DNA of 64,000 nt from Ancylobacter novellus (lineage in GTDB: Bacteria > Pseudomonadota > Alphaproteobacteria > Rhizobiales > Xanthobacteraceae), in contig QFQD01000004.1 in NCBI GenBank assembly GCA_003241485.1, positions 1 to 64,000 of the forward strand. Direction: 5' to 3'. Position 1 is the stretch's first letter. Each line of letters starts with the position of its first letter. The position numbers were made by a program, and so were the translations under genes. This document shows, in pieces, positions 1 through 8,893 of the stretch. The notes under the pieces were generated by a model, which saw only the letters and a list, made by a program, of their open reading frames with translations, did no database searches and had not been told where the DNA came from.

Positions 1-274
1 CAAGGCCGGGCTGATCGGGCTGACCAAGTCGCTGGCGAAGGAACTGGCGACCTCGAACGTGCTGGTGAACGCCATCACCCCGGCGGCGGCGAAGACCGAG
101 ATCTTCAACCAGATGAAGCAGGAACACATCGACTTCATGCTGTCGAAGATCCCGATGAACCGCTTCCTCGCCGTCGAAGAGGCCGCCGCGCTCATCGGCT
201 GGCTGTCCTCCGAGGACTGTGCCTTCTCCACCGGCGCCGTCTTCGACATCTCCGGCGGACGCGCCGTCTACTGA
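1..274 (+). CDS. SDR-family oxidoreductase, C-terminal part (truncated by window edge)
   Basis: The reading frame is open from base 2 to the TGA at 272-274 and has no start in the window, so this is the last ~90 residues of a longer protein. It shows the end of a classical short-chain dehydrogenase: a K-A-G-L-I-G-L-T-K-S-L-A-K-E-L helix that normally follows the YxxxK active site, the N-A-I-T-P segment, and the C-terminal S-T-G-A-V-F-D-I-S-G-G strand. The next genes are a sugar-acid permease and L-rhamnonate dehydratase, so a role in L-rhamnonate catabolism (for example a 2-keto-3-deoxy-rhamnonate dehydrogenase) is reasonable, but that is inferred from context only. Confidence 0.85.
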   Translation, partial: KAGLIGLTKSLAKELATSNVLVNAITPAAAKTEIFNQMKQEHIDFMLSKIPMNRFLAVEEAAALIGWLSSEDCAFSTGAVFDISGGRAVY

Positions 275-385
275 CGAGGCGCCGCCGGCAAAAGGCGGCC
301 CCTCCAACAAAACTGAAGATCGCAGCGGCCGGAGGCTTCCGGGCGCAAGGGCGGCGTATGTCCATCGAGCAAGGAGGGCGCCCGC

Positions 386-1705
386 ATGGTTGCGCAGACA
401 CCGACACTTCTTCCTACCATCGGCAAGGTGACAAGGCGGCTGCTGCCGTTCCTGCTGCTGATGTACATTCTGGCCTTCCTCGACCGGGCCAATGTCGGCT
501 TCGCCAAGGCGGCCTTCCAGGCCGACACCGGCATTTCCAACGCGGCCTTCGCCTTCGGCGCCAGCATCTTCTTTCTCGGCTACGCGCTGTTTGAAGTGCC
601 GTCCAACCTCATCATGCACCGCGTCGGCGCCAAGATCTGGATGGCGCGCATCATGGTGACCTGGGGTCTCATCTCGGCGGCGATGATGTTCGCCCACAAC
701 GAGACGACCTTCTACATCCTGCGCGTGCTGCTCGGCATCGCCGAGGCCGGCTTCTTTCCCGGCGTGATCCTGTACCTGACCTACTGGTTCCCCTCCTTCG
801 CGCGCGGCCGGGCCATGGGCCTGTTCTATTTCGGCGCGCCGCTGGCCTTCATCTTCGGCTCGCCGCTGTCCGGCATGCTGCTGGAGTTCGACGGCTTCGG
901 CGGGCTGCATGGCTGGCAGTGGATGTTCATGGTGGAAGGCCTGCTGGCCTCCGTGGTCGGCGTGTGGGCCTATTTCTACCTCGACAACAAGCCGGCCGAT
1001 GCCAAATGGCTAACCCCGGCTGAGAAAACCGTCCTGCAGGATGCGCTTGCCGCGGAAGACGCCGCCAAGCAGTCGCACGGCCCGCGCGGCACGCTGGCCG
1101 CGCTGAAGAGCGGGCGTGTGCTGTATTTCGCGCTGATCTACTTCATCATCCAGATGAGCGTGTACGGCGTGGTGTTCTACCTGCCGACCCAGGTCGCCGG
1201 CCTGCTCGGCACCAAGGTCGGGCTGACGGTGGGCATCGTCACCGCCATTCCGTGGGTGTGCGCCATGCTGGCGACCTACTTCCTGCCGCGCTGGTCGGAC
1301 CAGACGGGCGAGCGCCGCCTGTTCGCCGGGGGCATCCTCGTGGTCTGCGCGGCCGGCATCGCCGCCTCGGTGGCCTCGGGCTCGCCGCTCCTGTCGATGA
1401 TCGCGCTGTGCTTTGCCGCCGCCGGCTTCATCTCGGTGCAGCCGATCTTCTGGACGCTGCCGACCGGCTATCTCGGCGGCGTGGCGGCGGCGGGCGGCAT
1501 CGCGCTGATCAACTCGCTCGGCTCGCTCGGCGGCTTCGTGGCGCCGAACGTGAAGAACTGGGCGGAGGCCAGCTTCGAATCGACCTCGGCGGGCCTCTAT
1601 CTGCTTGCCGGCACCACGCTGATCGGCGCAGTCCTCGTCTTCGCGCTCGGCGCCATCGGCGTCGGCCGCGAGACGCGGGTGCCCGCGCCGGCCGCGCGCC
1701 GCTGA
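386..1705 (+). CDS. MFS transporter, anion:cation symporter (phthalate/rhamnonate permease) type
   Basis: A 439-residue, highly hydrophobic protein with the 12-helix major facilitator layout. The N-terminus carries the F-L-D-R-A-N-V-G-F-A segment typical of the anion:cation symporter family (ExuT, GudP, RhmT), which take up sugar acids with protons. An AAGGAGG ribosome site lies 8 bases before the ATG. The gene sits 62 bases before an L-rhamnonate dehydratase gene, the same pairing as rhmT-rhmD in enteric bacteria, so L-rhamnonate or a close sugar acid is the likely substrate. Membrane location and family are clear; the substrate is inferred from the neighbour. Confidence 0.88.
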   Translation: MVAQTPTLLPTIGKVTRRLLPFLLLMYILAFLDRANVGFAKAAFQADTGISNAAFAFGASIFFLGYALFEVPSNLIMHRVGAKIWMARIMVTWGLISAAMMFAHNETTFYILRVLLGIAEAGFFPGVILYLTYWFPSFARGRAMGLFYFGAPLAFIFGSPLSGMLLEFDGFGGLHGWQWMFMVEGLLASVVGVWAYFYLDNKPADAKWLTPAEKTVLQDALAAEDAAKQSHGPRGTLAALKSGRVLYFALIYFIIQMSVYGVVFYLPTQVAGLLGTKVGLTVGIVTAIPWVCAMLATYFLPRWSDQTGERRLFAGGILVVCAAGIAASVASGSPLLSMIALCFAAAGFISVQPIFWTLPTGYLGGVAAAGGIALINSLGSLGGFVAPNVKNWAEASFESTSAGLYLLAGTTLIGAVLVFALGAIGVGRETRVPAPAARR

Positions 1706-1767
1706 CGACCTGCCCGCGGCGGGCGCTTCCGCCGCGGGCCCTTCATCTTCCGGGAGCTGCGACGACC

Positions 1768-2955
1768 ATGACCATGCCGACCATCAAAGCCGTGCGTGCC
1801 TTTACCGTGCGTGGCGGCGGGGCGGACTATCACGACCAGGGTACGGGACACTGGATCGACGACCATATCGGCACGCCGATGGGCAAATATCCCGAATACC
1901 GCCAGAGCCGGCAGAGCTTCGGCATCAATGTGCTGGGCACGCTGGTGGTGGAGATCGAGGCCGATGACGGCACGGTCGGCTTCGCGGTGACGACGGCCGG
2001 CGAGATCGGCGCCTTTATCGTGGAGAAGCACCTCTCCCGCTTCCTGATCGGCCGCAAGGTCACCGAGATCGAGAAGATCTGGGACCAGATGTATTTCGCC
2101 ACCCAGTATTACGGCCGCAAGGGCGTGGTGGTGAACACCATTTCCGGCGTCGATCTGGCGCTGTGGGACCTGCTCGCCAAGGTGCGCAAGGAGCCGGTGC
2201 ACGCGCTGCTCGGCGGCCCGGTGCGCGACGAACTGCAGTTCTACGCTACCGGCGCGCGCCCCGACCTTGCCAAGCAGATGGGTTTCATCGGCGGCAAGCT
2301 GCCGCTGCACCATGTGCCGGCCGAGGGCGAGGACGGCCTCAAGAAGAACATCGAGCTGCTCGCCGACATGCGTGCGCGCTGCGGCGAGGACTTCTGGCTG
2401 ATGTATGACTGCTGGATGAGCCTTGACGTGAATTACGCCACGCGGCTCGCCCACAAGGCGCAGGAATTCGGCCTGAAGTGGATCGAGGAGGCGCTGTCGC
2501 CGGACGATTACTGGGGCTATGCGGAGCTGAAGAAGAACGCGCCCAAGGGCATGCTGGTGACCACCGGCGAGCACGAGGCGACCCGCTGGGGCTTCCGCAT
2601 GCTGCTGGAGATGGACTGCTGCGACATCATCCAGCCGGATGTCGGCTGGTGCGGCGGCGTGACCGAGCTGATCAAGATCTCGGCGCTGGCCGATGCCCAT
2701 TCCAAGCTGGTCGTCCCGCACGGGTCGTCGGTCTACAGCTACCATTTCGTCATCACCCGGCATAACTCGCCCTTCGCCGAGTTCCTGATGATGCACCCGG
2801 TGCCGGACCAGGTGGTGCCGATGTTCACGCCGCTGCTGCTCGACGAGCCGGTGCCGGTCAACGGCCGGATGAAGGCGAGCGCGCTCGACAAGCCGGGCTT
2901 CGGCGTGCGCCTCAACCCCGACGTCACGCTGCACCGGCCCTATCCGGTCGGCTGA
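1768..2955 (+). CDS. rhmD: L-rhamnonate dehydratase (enolase superfamily)
   Basis: A 395-residue protein of the mandelate racemase/enolase superfamily, collinear with E. coli RhmD as I remember it, including the HWIDDHI signature (H28-I34) containing the substrate-binding His33. The three magnesium ligands are visible as D214, E240 and E268 and the catalytic base as H318 in the PHGSSVYS block. It dehydrates L-rhamnonate to 2-keto-3-deoxy-L-rhamnonate in the cytosol. The ATG at 1768 was chosen because upstream in-frame sequence is low-complexity readthrough of the permease gene. With the MFS permease and upstream SDR it forms a sugar-acid utilisation unit; downstream aldolase-type steps are not in the window. 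Confidence 0.93.
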   Translation: MTMPTIKAVRAFTVRGGGADYHDQGTGHWIDDHIGTPMGKYPEYRQSRQSFGINVLGTLVVEIEADDGTVGFAVTTAGEIGAFIVEKHLSRFLIGRKVTEIEKIWDQMYFATQYYGRKGVVVNTISGVDLALWDLLAKVRKEPVHALLGGPVRDELQFYATGARPDLAKQMGFIGGKLPLHHVPAEGEDGLKKNIELLADMRARCGEDFWLMYDCWMSLDVNYATRLAHKAQEFGLKWIEEALSPDDYWGYAELKKNAPKGMLVTTGEHEATRWGFRMLLEMDCCDIIQPDVGWCGGVTELIKISALADAHSKLVVPHGSSVYSYHFVITRHNSPFAEFLMMHPVPDQVVPMFTPLLLDEPVPVNGRMKASALDKPGFGVRLNPDVTLHRPYPVG

Positions 2956-2987
2956 TCCGCGCATATGCCAGGGTGGCGCGCGGCCTT

Positions 2988-4247
2988 TCAGAAGGTGCGC
3001 GCCACCATGAGCAGCAGCTGGTGCGCGGCCTGCGAGGCGACGGGCAGGCCGAGCCCGGTCGGGCGCCAGTCGCGCGCGGCATAGACGTTGAAATCGTACT
3101 GCACGGTGAAGGCGAGCGGGGCGACCGGCGTCCACGTCACATTGGCGCCGACGTTGTAATTGGTGCCGCCGCTGGCGCCATAGGCGGCCTGCGCGACGGG
3201 ATCGTTGATGTCGAAGCGGGCATAGCCGCCGAACGCCGCCGAGTTCCACGTCGCGTTCCAGTTGTGCAGGTACTGGCCGACGATGTTCCAGCCGCTGACG
3301 CGCGACAGGCTTCCATCCGCGCTGAGATAGGCGTCGGGCGGGGCGAAGTCGCCGCTCGCATTGACCAGCCCGAGATAGGACACCGCGCCGTCGACATAGG
3401 CGCCCTCGATATAGAGCGTGTCGCCGCTGGCAATGGCCGGCAGGTTGAACATCACGCCCGCCTGCAGCGCATAGCCCCAGTCGCTCACGCTTAACGTGCT
3501 GCCATTGCCGCGCGTGGCGCTGACCTCGTGCAGGGCGGCGGAGAGCTGGAACTGGCCCCAATCGGCGCTCTGGCCAAAATTGGCGACGATGTCGGGCAGG
3601 CGCGCGAGCGAGGCGGGGCTGTCATTGGCGTCTGACGCGGTGGGATCGGCGAAGGCGACGCCGGCCTCGCGCTCGCTCGCATCCTCCAGCGACAGCGTGG
3701 CCGAATAGCCATTGGCGAGCGACCAGGTGTAGGCGGCGAGGAGGGTCTGCACATTGTCGGAGATGGTGGCGGGATCGGTGCCGAGCACATCCTGATTGTC
3801 GTAGAAATCGAAGAAGGACTGGTCGTAGCCGAAGGTGAACCCGTTGAACTGGATGTAGAAGTTCCAGGGCTGCACCACCGTGTGCTCGGGCGCGTCCGAC
3901 CAGGGGTCGGAGCCGCGCCACTGGAAGCGCAGGTCGATGAAGCTGCGCAGCGTGCCGTATTCGGTCTGCGACCGTGCATCCATCTGCAGGCCCAGCGTGG
4001 CGATGGCGTAGCTGGTGTCGTTCTGCTGGGGATAGTCGGTGTAGCTGTTGTAGTAGCCCTCCGCCCATTGATAGCCGCCGATCCTGAGGCAGGTGTCGGT
4101 GCCGGGCACCTGATAGAAGCCGGGGCTGTCGAGCTTGCACGCTTTCACATAGCGCGGCGACGCCGGCAGATCGCCCGCCTGCGCCGGCGGCGGGGCGAGA
4201 AGGGCGATGGCGGCCGCGCCGACAAGGCCGAAACCGGCGTTTCTCAC
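2988..4247 (-). CDS. Outer-membrane porin (alphaproteobacterial Omp2b-like family)
   Basis: About 419 residues from a GTG start that gives a clean signal peptide ending near A-Q-A-G-D; a GGGG run lies upstream of it. An ATG at 4286 would add 13 residues before the signal peptide and is less likely. The mature protein starts with the Cys-containing V-K-A-C-K-L-D-S-P-G-F-Y-Q-V-P-G-T-D-T-C-L segment, as in Brucella/Rhizobium porins, continues with alternating aromatic beta strands and ends in Phe, the usual terminal residue of outer-membrane barrels. It would form a general diffusion pore. It is the last gene on the minus strand before the convergent rhmD. Confidence 0.88.
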   Translation of the reverse strand: MRNAGFGLVGAAAIALLAPPPAQAGDLPASPRYVKACKLDSPGFYQVPGTDTCLRIGGYQWAEGYYNSYTDYPQQNDTSYAIATLGLQMDARSQTEYGTLRSFIDLRFQWRGSDPWSDAPEHTVVQPWNFYIQFNGFTFGYDQSFFDFYDNQDVLGTDPATISDNVQTLLAAYTWSLANGYSATLSLEDASEREAGVAFADPTASDANDSPASLARLPDIVANFGQSADWGQFQLSAALHEVSATRGNGSTLSVSDWGYALQAGVMFNLPAIASGDTLYIEGAYVDGAVSYLGLVNASGDFAPPDAYLSADGSLSRVSGWNIVGQYLHNWNATWNSAAFGGYARFDINDPVAQAAYGASGGTNYNVGANVTWTPVAPLAFTVQYDFNVYAARDWRPTGLGLPVASQAAHQLLLMVARTF

Positions 4248-4335
4248 TTCGGCCCCCCGACCTATGGATTCGATGCGCGCCGCCATTATGCCGAGGATGG
4301 GGCCGGCGCAAAGCGGTCCGTTCCAAAGGACCGGT

Positions 4336-6117
4336 TCACGCCATCCGCTCGCCGGTGAGTTCGCCCAGACGCCGCCCCAGCTCCTCACTGTAGCGCCGCA
4401 CCGCATGCGCCTCGCTGAGCACGCCCACCACCTCGCCGCTCGGCGCGACCACGGCCAGCGCGTCGGCCTCGGTGCGCTCGAACAGGTCCAGCGCCTCGCG
4501 GATGGTCATGTCCGGGCGCAGGGCGTCGTCGCCATGGCGCAGCAGCGGGCGCAGCGTGCCTTGCGCCGGGGCCTCGTTGTGGAGGGACGCGAGCGGCACC
4601 AGCCCGGCGTAACGCCCGCCTTCCGTCGCGACCAGCAAGGGGGTCGAGCCCGGCGGCCAGGCGAGGCGCGCGGCGGCCAGCGGTGTGTCCGCATCGAGCT
4701 GCGTTACCTCGCGGCGCATCAGGCTGGACACCGTCATCTCGCGCAGCCAGCCAATGTCATGGGCGCCGCGAATGTTCTCCCCGCGCAGATGGAAACGCCA
4801 GGTGGCGAAGGAGAAGCCGAAGAGCTGGCGCGTGGCGAGCGAGGCGACGCCGGAGGCGGCGAGCACGGCGAGGGTCAGCTGCAGGTCGCCGGTCATCTCC
4901 AGCGCCAGCAGCGTCATGGTCATCGGTCCGCCGACCACGGCGACGGCGAGCGCGCTCATGCCGATGACGGCGTGGAAGGCCGGCGGCGCCGCCAGATCCG
5001 GCAGCAGCAGGCCGAGGCCGGCGGCATAGGCGCGGCCGGCGAACACGCCCATCAGCAGCGAGGCGAAGAACAGGCCGCCGCGAAAGCCCGAACCGATGGA
5101 GACCGACGACGCCGCGACCTTGCCGGCGAGCAGCAGCGCGAAAATGGCGAGCGAACCGTCGGCGACGATATAGTGATGCACCGCGCCATGGCCGGCGGAA
5201 AACACCGCCGGGCTGCCCAGCGCCAGCGTGCCGACGATCAGCCCGCCAATCGCCGGCCGCAGGAAGGCCGGCAGGCGCGAAGGCCGGAAGCCGGCCTCGA
5301 CCAGCGTCACGCCGCGCATCACGGCGATGCCGATCAGCGCGCAGAGAAAGCCGAGCAGCAGCACGGAGGGCAGCGCCTCGATGCCGGGTGCGCCCAGATC
5401 CGGCAGCGGCGGCAGCGGCGCCGGCTGCACCAGCCGCCGGGTCAGAGCGGCAGTAAAGCTCGCCGTCATCATCGGCGCGAAGGCGGGGATGGCATAGGTG
5501 CCGAGCACCAGCTCGAAGCCGTAAAAGGCGCCCATCAGCGGCGCGTCGAAGGCGGCGCCGATCGCCGCGCCGGCACCGCAGGCTACCAGCAGCCGCAGGT
5601 CGGCGCGCCGCAGGTGAAACAGCTGGCCGAGGCGCGAGGCGAGGCCGCCAGCGGCCTGGGTGTAGCCGGCCTCGGTGCCGACCGAGGCGCCGACGCCGGA
5701 GGAGGCGATGGTCTGCACGGCGACGAGGAGGCTGTCGCGCGCCGACATGCGCCCGCCATGCAGCGCGTTTGCCTCGATGGGGTCGACCGGCGCGGCACCC
5801 GGGCGCGGGAACGCCTTGTAGAACACCAGTCCGAAGATGAGACCGCCCAGCGTCGGCACGAGGAGCACGAGCGCCGGGGCGATGCCGGGCGTGATGGACA
5901 GATGCGCGTCGATGGCGATGCCGAACAGAACCTCGTGCAGCGCTTGCGTCGCCATGTTCATGACGATGACGACGCCGCCGGCGATCGCGCCGACCAGCGC
6001 GGCGAGCACGACGATGCCAAGCTCGCTGATGCGGGCGAGGCGCCGCAGCAGCCGCGCGAGGAGCGCGTTTCCCGAGGTCTTGTCGGCGGAGGCTTGATCG
6101 GCTGTCACGTCGTCCAC
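4336..6117 (-). CDS. CLC-family chloride channel/antiporter with C-terminal CBS domains
   Basis: A 593-residue membrane protein: about residues 35-440 form the CLC helical core and residues ~455-590 resemble a CBS pair. The gating-glutamate motif is present in modified form, G147-T-E149-A-G, where ClcA has GREGP. The GSGIP anion-binding motif is not recognisable; the corresponding stretch reads V-D-P-I-E-A-N-A-L (about 111-119). A later G-S-G-F-R-G-G-L-F block matches the helix N GIFAP-type site. It is probably a Cl-/H+ exchanger or channel of a divergent bacterial subgroup whose CBS domains may sense nucleotides or ionic strength. Function beyond family level is not certain. Confidence 0.86.
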   Translation of the reverse strand: MDDVTADQASADKTSGNALLARLLRRLARISELGIVVLAALVGAIAGGVVIVMNMATQALHEVLFGIAIDAHLSITPGIAPALVLLVPTLGGLIFGLVFYKAFPRPGAAPVDPIEANALHGGRMSARDSLLVAVQTIASSGVGASVGTEAGYTQAAGGLASRLGQLFHLRRADLRLLVACGAGAAIGAAFDAPLMGAFYGFELVLGTYAIPAFAPMMTASFTAALTRRLVQPAPLPPLPDLGAPGIEALPSVLLLGFLCALIGIAVMRGVTLVEAGFRPSRLPAFLRPAIGGLIVGTLALGSPAVFSAGHGAVHHYIVADGSLAIFALLLAGKVAASSVSIGSGFRGGLFFASLLMGVFAGRAYAAGLGLLLPDLAAPPAFHAVIGMSALAVAVVGGPMTMTLLALEMTGDLQLTLAVLAASGVASLATRQLFGFSFATWRFHLRGENIRGAHDIGWLREMTVSSLMRREVTQLDADTPLAAARLAWPPGSTPLLVATEGGRYAGLVPLASLHNEAPAQGTLRPLLRHGDDALRPDMTIREALDLFERTEADALAVVAPSGEVVGVLSEAHAVRRYSEELGRRLGELTGERMA

Positions 6118-6171
6118 GCCCCGCGCTGTCGCCTCGTCAGTGACTAGGCAAAGCGCGGACCGGATGCAACC

Positions 6172-7491
6172 TCAGCCGGCGGCGGCCATTTCCAGCCGGC
6201 GGTTGAAGCGCAGCGCCAGCAGCGTGCACACCGCGCCCGAGAGCAGATAGGCGCCCGAGGCGGCAAGGCCGAATTCGCTCGACAGCAGCAGCGCGGCGAG
6301 AGGCGCGAAGCCGGCGCCGAACAGCCAGGCGAGATCGTTGGTCAGCGCCGAGGCGGTGTAGCGGTATTTCGGCGCGAAGTTCGAGGCCACCACGCCGGAG
6401 GACTGGCCGAAGGAGAGGCCAAGCAGGGTGAAGGCCAGCACCATGAAGGTCGCCTCGCCGACCACGCCGCCGGCCAGCAGCTGCGGCGCGAAGCCCGAGA
6501 ACACCGCGATCGCGACCGCCGAGCCGCCGAGCAGCGTGCGCCGGCCGACGCGGTCGGCAACGGCACCCGACACCGCCACCGCCACCAGGCCGCAAAAGGC
6601 GGAAAGCGCCTCGATCAGCAGGAAGCGGGTGGGGCGCTCATCGGTGAACAGGAACACCCAGGACAGCGGGAACACCGTGACCATGTGGAACAGCGCGAAA
6701 GTCGCCAGCGGCGCGAAGGCGCCGATGAGGATGCCCTTGCCCTCGACGCGCACGGTCTCGGACACCTTTTGCGGCTCCAGGTCGCCGCTCTTGAACAGGC
6801 GGGTATATTGCGGCGTCACCGCCAGGCGCAGGCGGGCGAAAAGCGCCACCACATTGATGGCGAAGGCGACGAAGAACGGGTAGCGCCAGCCCCAGTCGAG
6901 GAAATCGGCGGCCGAGAGGTTGCCGAGGAAGAAGGCGAACAGCGCGCTGGCGATGATGAGGCCGATCGGCGCGCCGAGCTGCGGCAGCATGGCGTACCAG
7001 CCGCGCCGGCCTTCCGGCGCGGTGATGGCGAGCAGCGGCGCCAGTCCGTCCCAGGTGCCGCCCCAGGCGAGGCCCTGGCCGATGCGGAAGATGGCGAGCA
7101 ACCAGATTACCGCGACGCCGATCGTGTCGTATGATGGCAGGAAGGCGATGGCGACCGTCGAGGTGCCGAGCAGGAACAGCGCCGTCGCCAGCTTCACGCC
7201 GCGCCCATGGTGCCGGTCGATCGCCATGAACAGCGTCGTGCCGACCGGGCGGGCGATGAAGGCGAGCGCAAAGATCGCGAAGGAGTAAAGCGTGCCCTTC
7301 AGCGGATCGACGAAGGGGAAGATCAGCTTCGGGAACACCACCACCGAGGCAATGGCATAGACGAAGAAGTCGAAGAACTCGGAGGCGCGGCCGATGACGA
7401 CACCAACGGCTATCTCTCCGGGAGCCACATCGCCGCGATGAGCGTGTATTTCCCGAGCGTCCTGCTCGATCGTCGTGGTTGGTGAGGTCAT
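6172..7491 (-). CDS. MFS transporter, metabolite:H+ symporter (MHS, ProP-like) family
   Basis: A 439-residue, 12-helix protein. The E-F-F-D-F-F-V-Y segment in helix 1, the A-R-P-V-G stretch and the R-I-G-Q-G-L-A-W-G-G loop are typical of metabolite:proton symporters such as ProP, KgtP and ShiA. The ATG at 7491 (M-T-S-P-T-T-T) is preferred to the open frame upstream to 7614, which has no hydrophobic or family-like content. The substrate cannot be read from sequence; organic acids, proline or betaine are possible. It is divergent from cyoA across a 191-base region in which I could not identify convincing promoter boxes. Confidence 0.85.
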   Translation of the reverse strand: MTSPTTTIEQDAREIHAHRGDVAPGEIAVGVVIGRASEFFDFFVYAIASVVVFPKLIFPFVDPLKGTLYSFAIFALAFIARPVGTTLFMAIDRHHGRGVKLATALFLLGTSTVAIAFLPSYDTIGVAVIWLLAIFRIGQGLAWGGTWDGLAPLLAITAPEGRRGWYAMLPQLGAPIGLIIASALFAFFLGNLSAADFLDWGWRYPFFVAFAINVVALFARLRLAVTPQYTRLFKSGDLEPQKVSETVRVEGKGILIGAFAPLATFALFHMVTVFPLSWVFLFTDERPTRFLLIEALSAFCGLVAVAVSGAVADRVGRRTLLGGSAVAIAVFSGFAPQLLAGGVVGEATFMVLAFTLLGLSFGQSSGVVASNFAPKYRYTASALTNDLAWLFGAGFAPLAALLLSSEFGLAASGAYLLSGAVCTLLALRFNRRLEMAAAG

Positions 7492-7682
7492 AGTTCTTAC
7501 CGGGATTGGGGTAAATATAAACTGTAGTCTCGTGCCTATTCCGGCCTTTCGAATTTGAACGGCACGGTTAGCATCGTTCTCTATTAGCAGGGATGCGACA
7601 CTTCGACATCGCATTCGTGGCTTGATATTGAATTTGCTGCGGTGCAGCTATTGGCCTCAGGATCGAAACATCGCGGGTGTAC

Positions 7683-8885
7683 ATGCCGTTGCGTCGTCTT
7701 AAGCTCTTGGCACTGCTGCCCTTGGCGGCCGCTCTCGGCGGCTGCAACTTCGTCGTGCTCGATCCGACCGGCGATATCGCTGCGCAGCAGCGTGATCTGC
7801 TGATCGTATCGACACTGCTGATGCTGCTCATCATCATTCCCGTGATGGCGCTGACGGCATTCTTTGCCTGGAAGTATCGCGCGTCAAACACCACGGCGAC
7901 CTATGATCCCGACTGGAGCCATTCCACCCAGATGGAACTGGTGATCTGGTCGGCGCCGCTGCTGATCATCATCTGCCTCGGCGCGCTCACCTGGATGGGC
8001 ACGCACCTGCTCGACCCCTACCGCCCGCTCGACCGCATCGCGGCCGACCAGCCGGTGCCCGCGGGCACCACGCCGCTCGATGTCGAGGTGGTGGCGCTCG
8101 ACTGGAAATGGCTGTTCATCTACCCCGAGCAGGGCATCGCCACGGTCAACGACCTTGCCGCGCCGGTCGGCCGCCCGATCCGCTTCCACATCACCGCCTC
8201 CTCGGTGATGAACGCGTTCTACGTGCCGACGCTGGCGGGCATGATCTACGCCATGCCGAGCATGCGCACTGAACTCCATGCCGTCGCCAATTCGCCCGTC
8301 GATTCCCGCGGCTTCTCCTCGAACTACAGCGGCGCCGGCTTCTCGCAGATGTTCTTCCGCTTCCGGGCCCTGCCGGATGCCGACTTCCAGAACTGGGTGG
8401 GCGAGGCGAAGGCGAGCAGCGAAGGGCTGACCCGCGCCGCCTATCTCGATCTGGAGCAGCCGAGCCAGAACGTGCCGGTGCGCCGCTACTCGACCATCGA
8501 CCCGACGCTGTTCGACGCCATCCTCAATCTGTGCGTCGAGCCTGGCAAGATGTGCATGAGCGACATGATGGCGATCGACGCCAAGGGCGGGCTCGGCATG
8601 GAAAGCGTCACCAACGTGCTGCCGCTGACCTATGACAAGCACGCCCGCCGCGGCACCGTGCTCGGCGGCCCGGCGAATTATGTGGTCGGCATCTGCACGC
8701 CGGAGGAGCTGTCGACCGCGCTGACGCTCTCCGCCAGCCCGGCCCGCCGTCCGCTCGACCCCGTGCGGGGCGCCGGCCTGCCGCTTCCGGTGCTGACGCT
8801 GCCCGCGTCCGCCTCGCCCCTCGTTCCGATCAGCCTGCCGTCGAGCGAGGCCCTTGCGGGCCCGCGCCGGCCCTCCAACTCCTGA
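7683..8885 (+). CDS. cyoA: Cytochrome bo3 ubiquinol oxidase subunit II
   Basis: A 400-residue lipoprotein: lipobox L-G-G-C with the modified Cys at residue 21, two transmembrane helices (about 38-60 and 82-100), then a periplasmic cupredoxin-like domain. That domain lacks the CuA ligands of cytochrome c oxidases, as expected for a quinol oxidase. The conserved W-K-W-L-F-I-Y-P block and A-G-M-I-Y-A-M-P match CyoA. The ATG at 7683 fits the lipoprotein signal; a GTG two codons upstream is equally in frame. First gene of cyoABCD, 8 bases before cyoB. The C-terminal ~50 residues are Pro/Ala/Ser-rich and longer than in E. coli. Confidence 0.95.
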   Translation: MPLRRLKLLALLPLAAALGGCNFVVLDPTGDIAAQQRDLLIVSTLLMLLIIIPVMALTAFFAWKYRASNTTATYDPDWSHSTQMELVIWSAPLLIIICLGALTWMGTHLLDPYRPLDRIAADQPVPAGTTPLDVEVVALDWKWLFIYPEQGIATVNDLAAPVGRPIRFHITASSVMNAFYVPTLAGMIYAMPSMRTELHAVANSPVDSRGFSSNYSGAGFSQMFFRFRALPDADFQNWVGEAKASSEGLTRAAYLDLEQPSQNVPVRRYSTIDPTLFDAILNLCVEPGKMCMSDMMAIDAKGGLGMESVTNVLPLTYDKHARRGTVLGGPANYVVGICTPEELSTALTLSASPARRPLDPVRGAGLPLPVLTLPASASPLVPISLPSSEALAGPRRPSNS

Positions 8886-8893
8886 CGGCCCCC

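Noticed and set aside
1597..3561. A 654-codon minus-strand frame across rhmD and the porin gene
   Set aside because: Antisense to rhmD and out of frame with the porin; the translation is Arg/Ala-rich with no recognisable domain.
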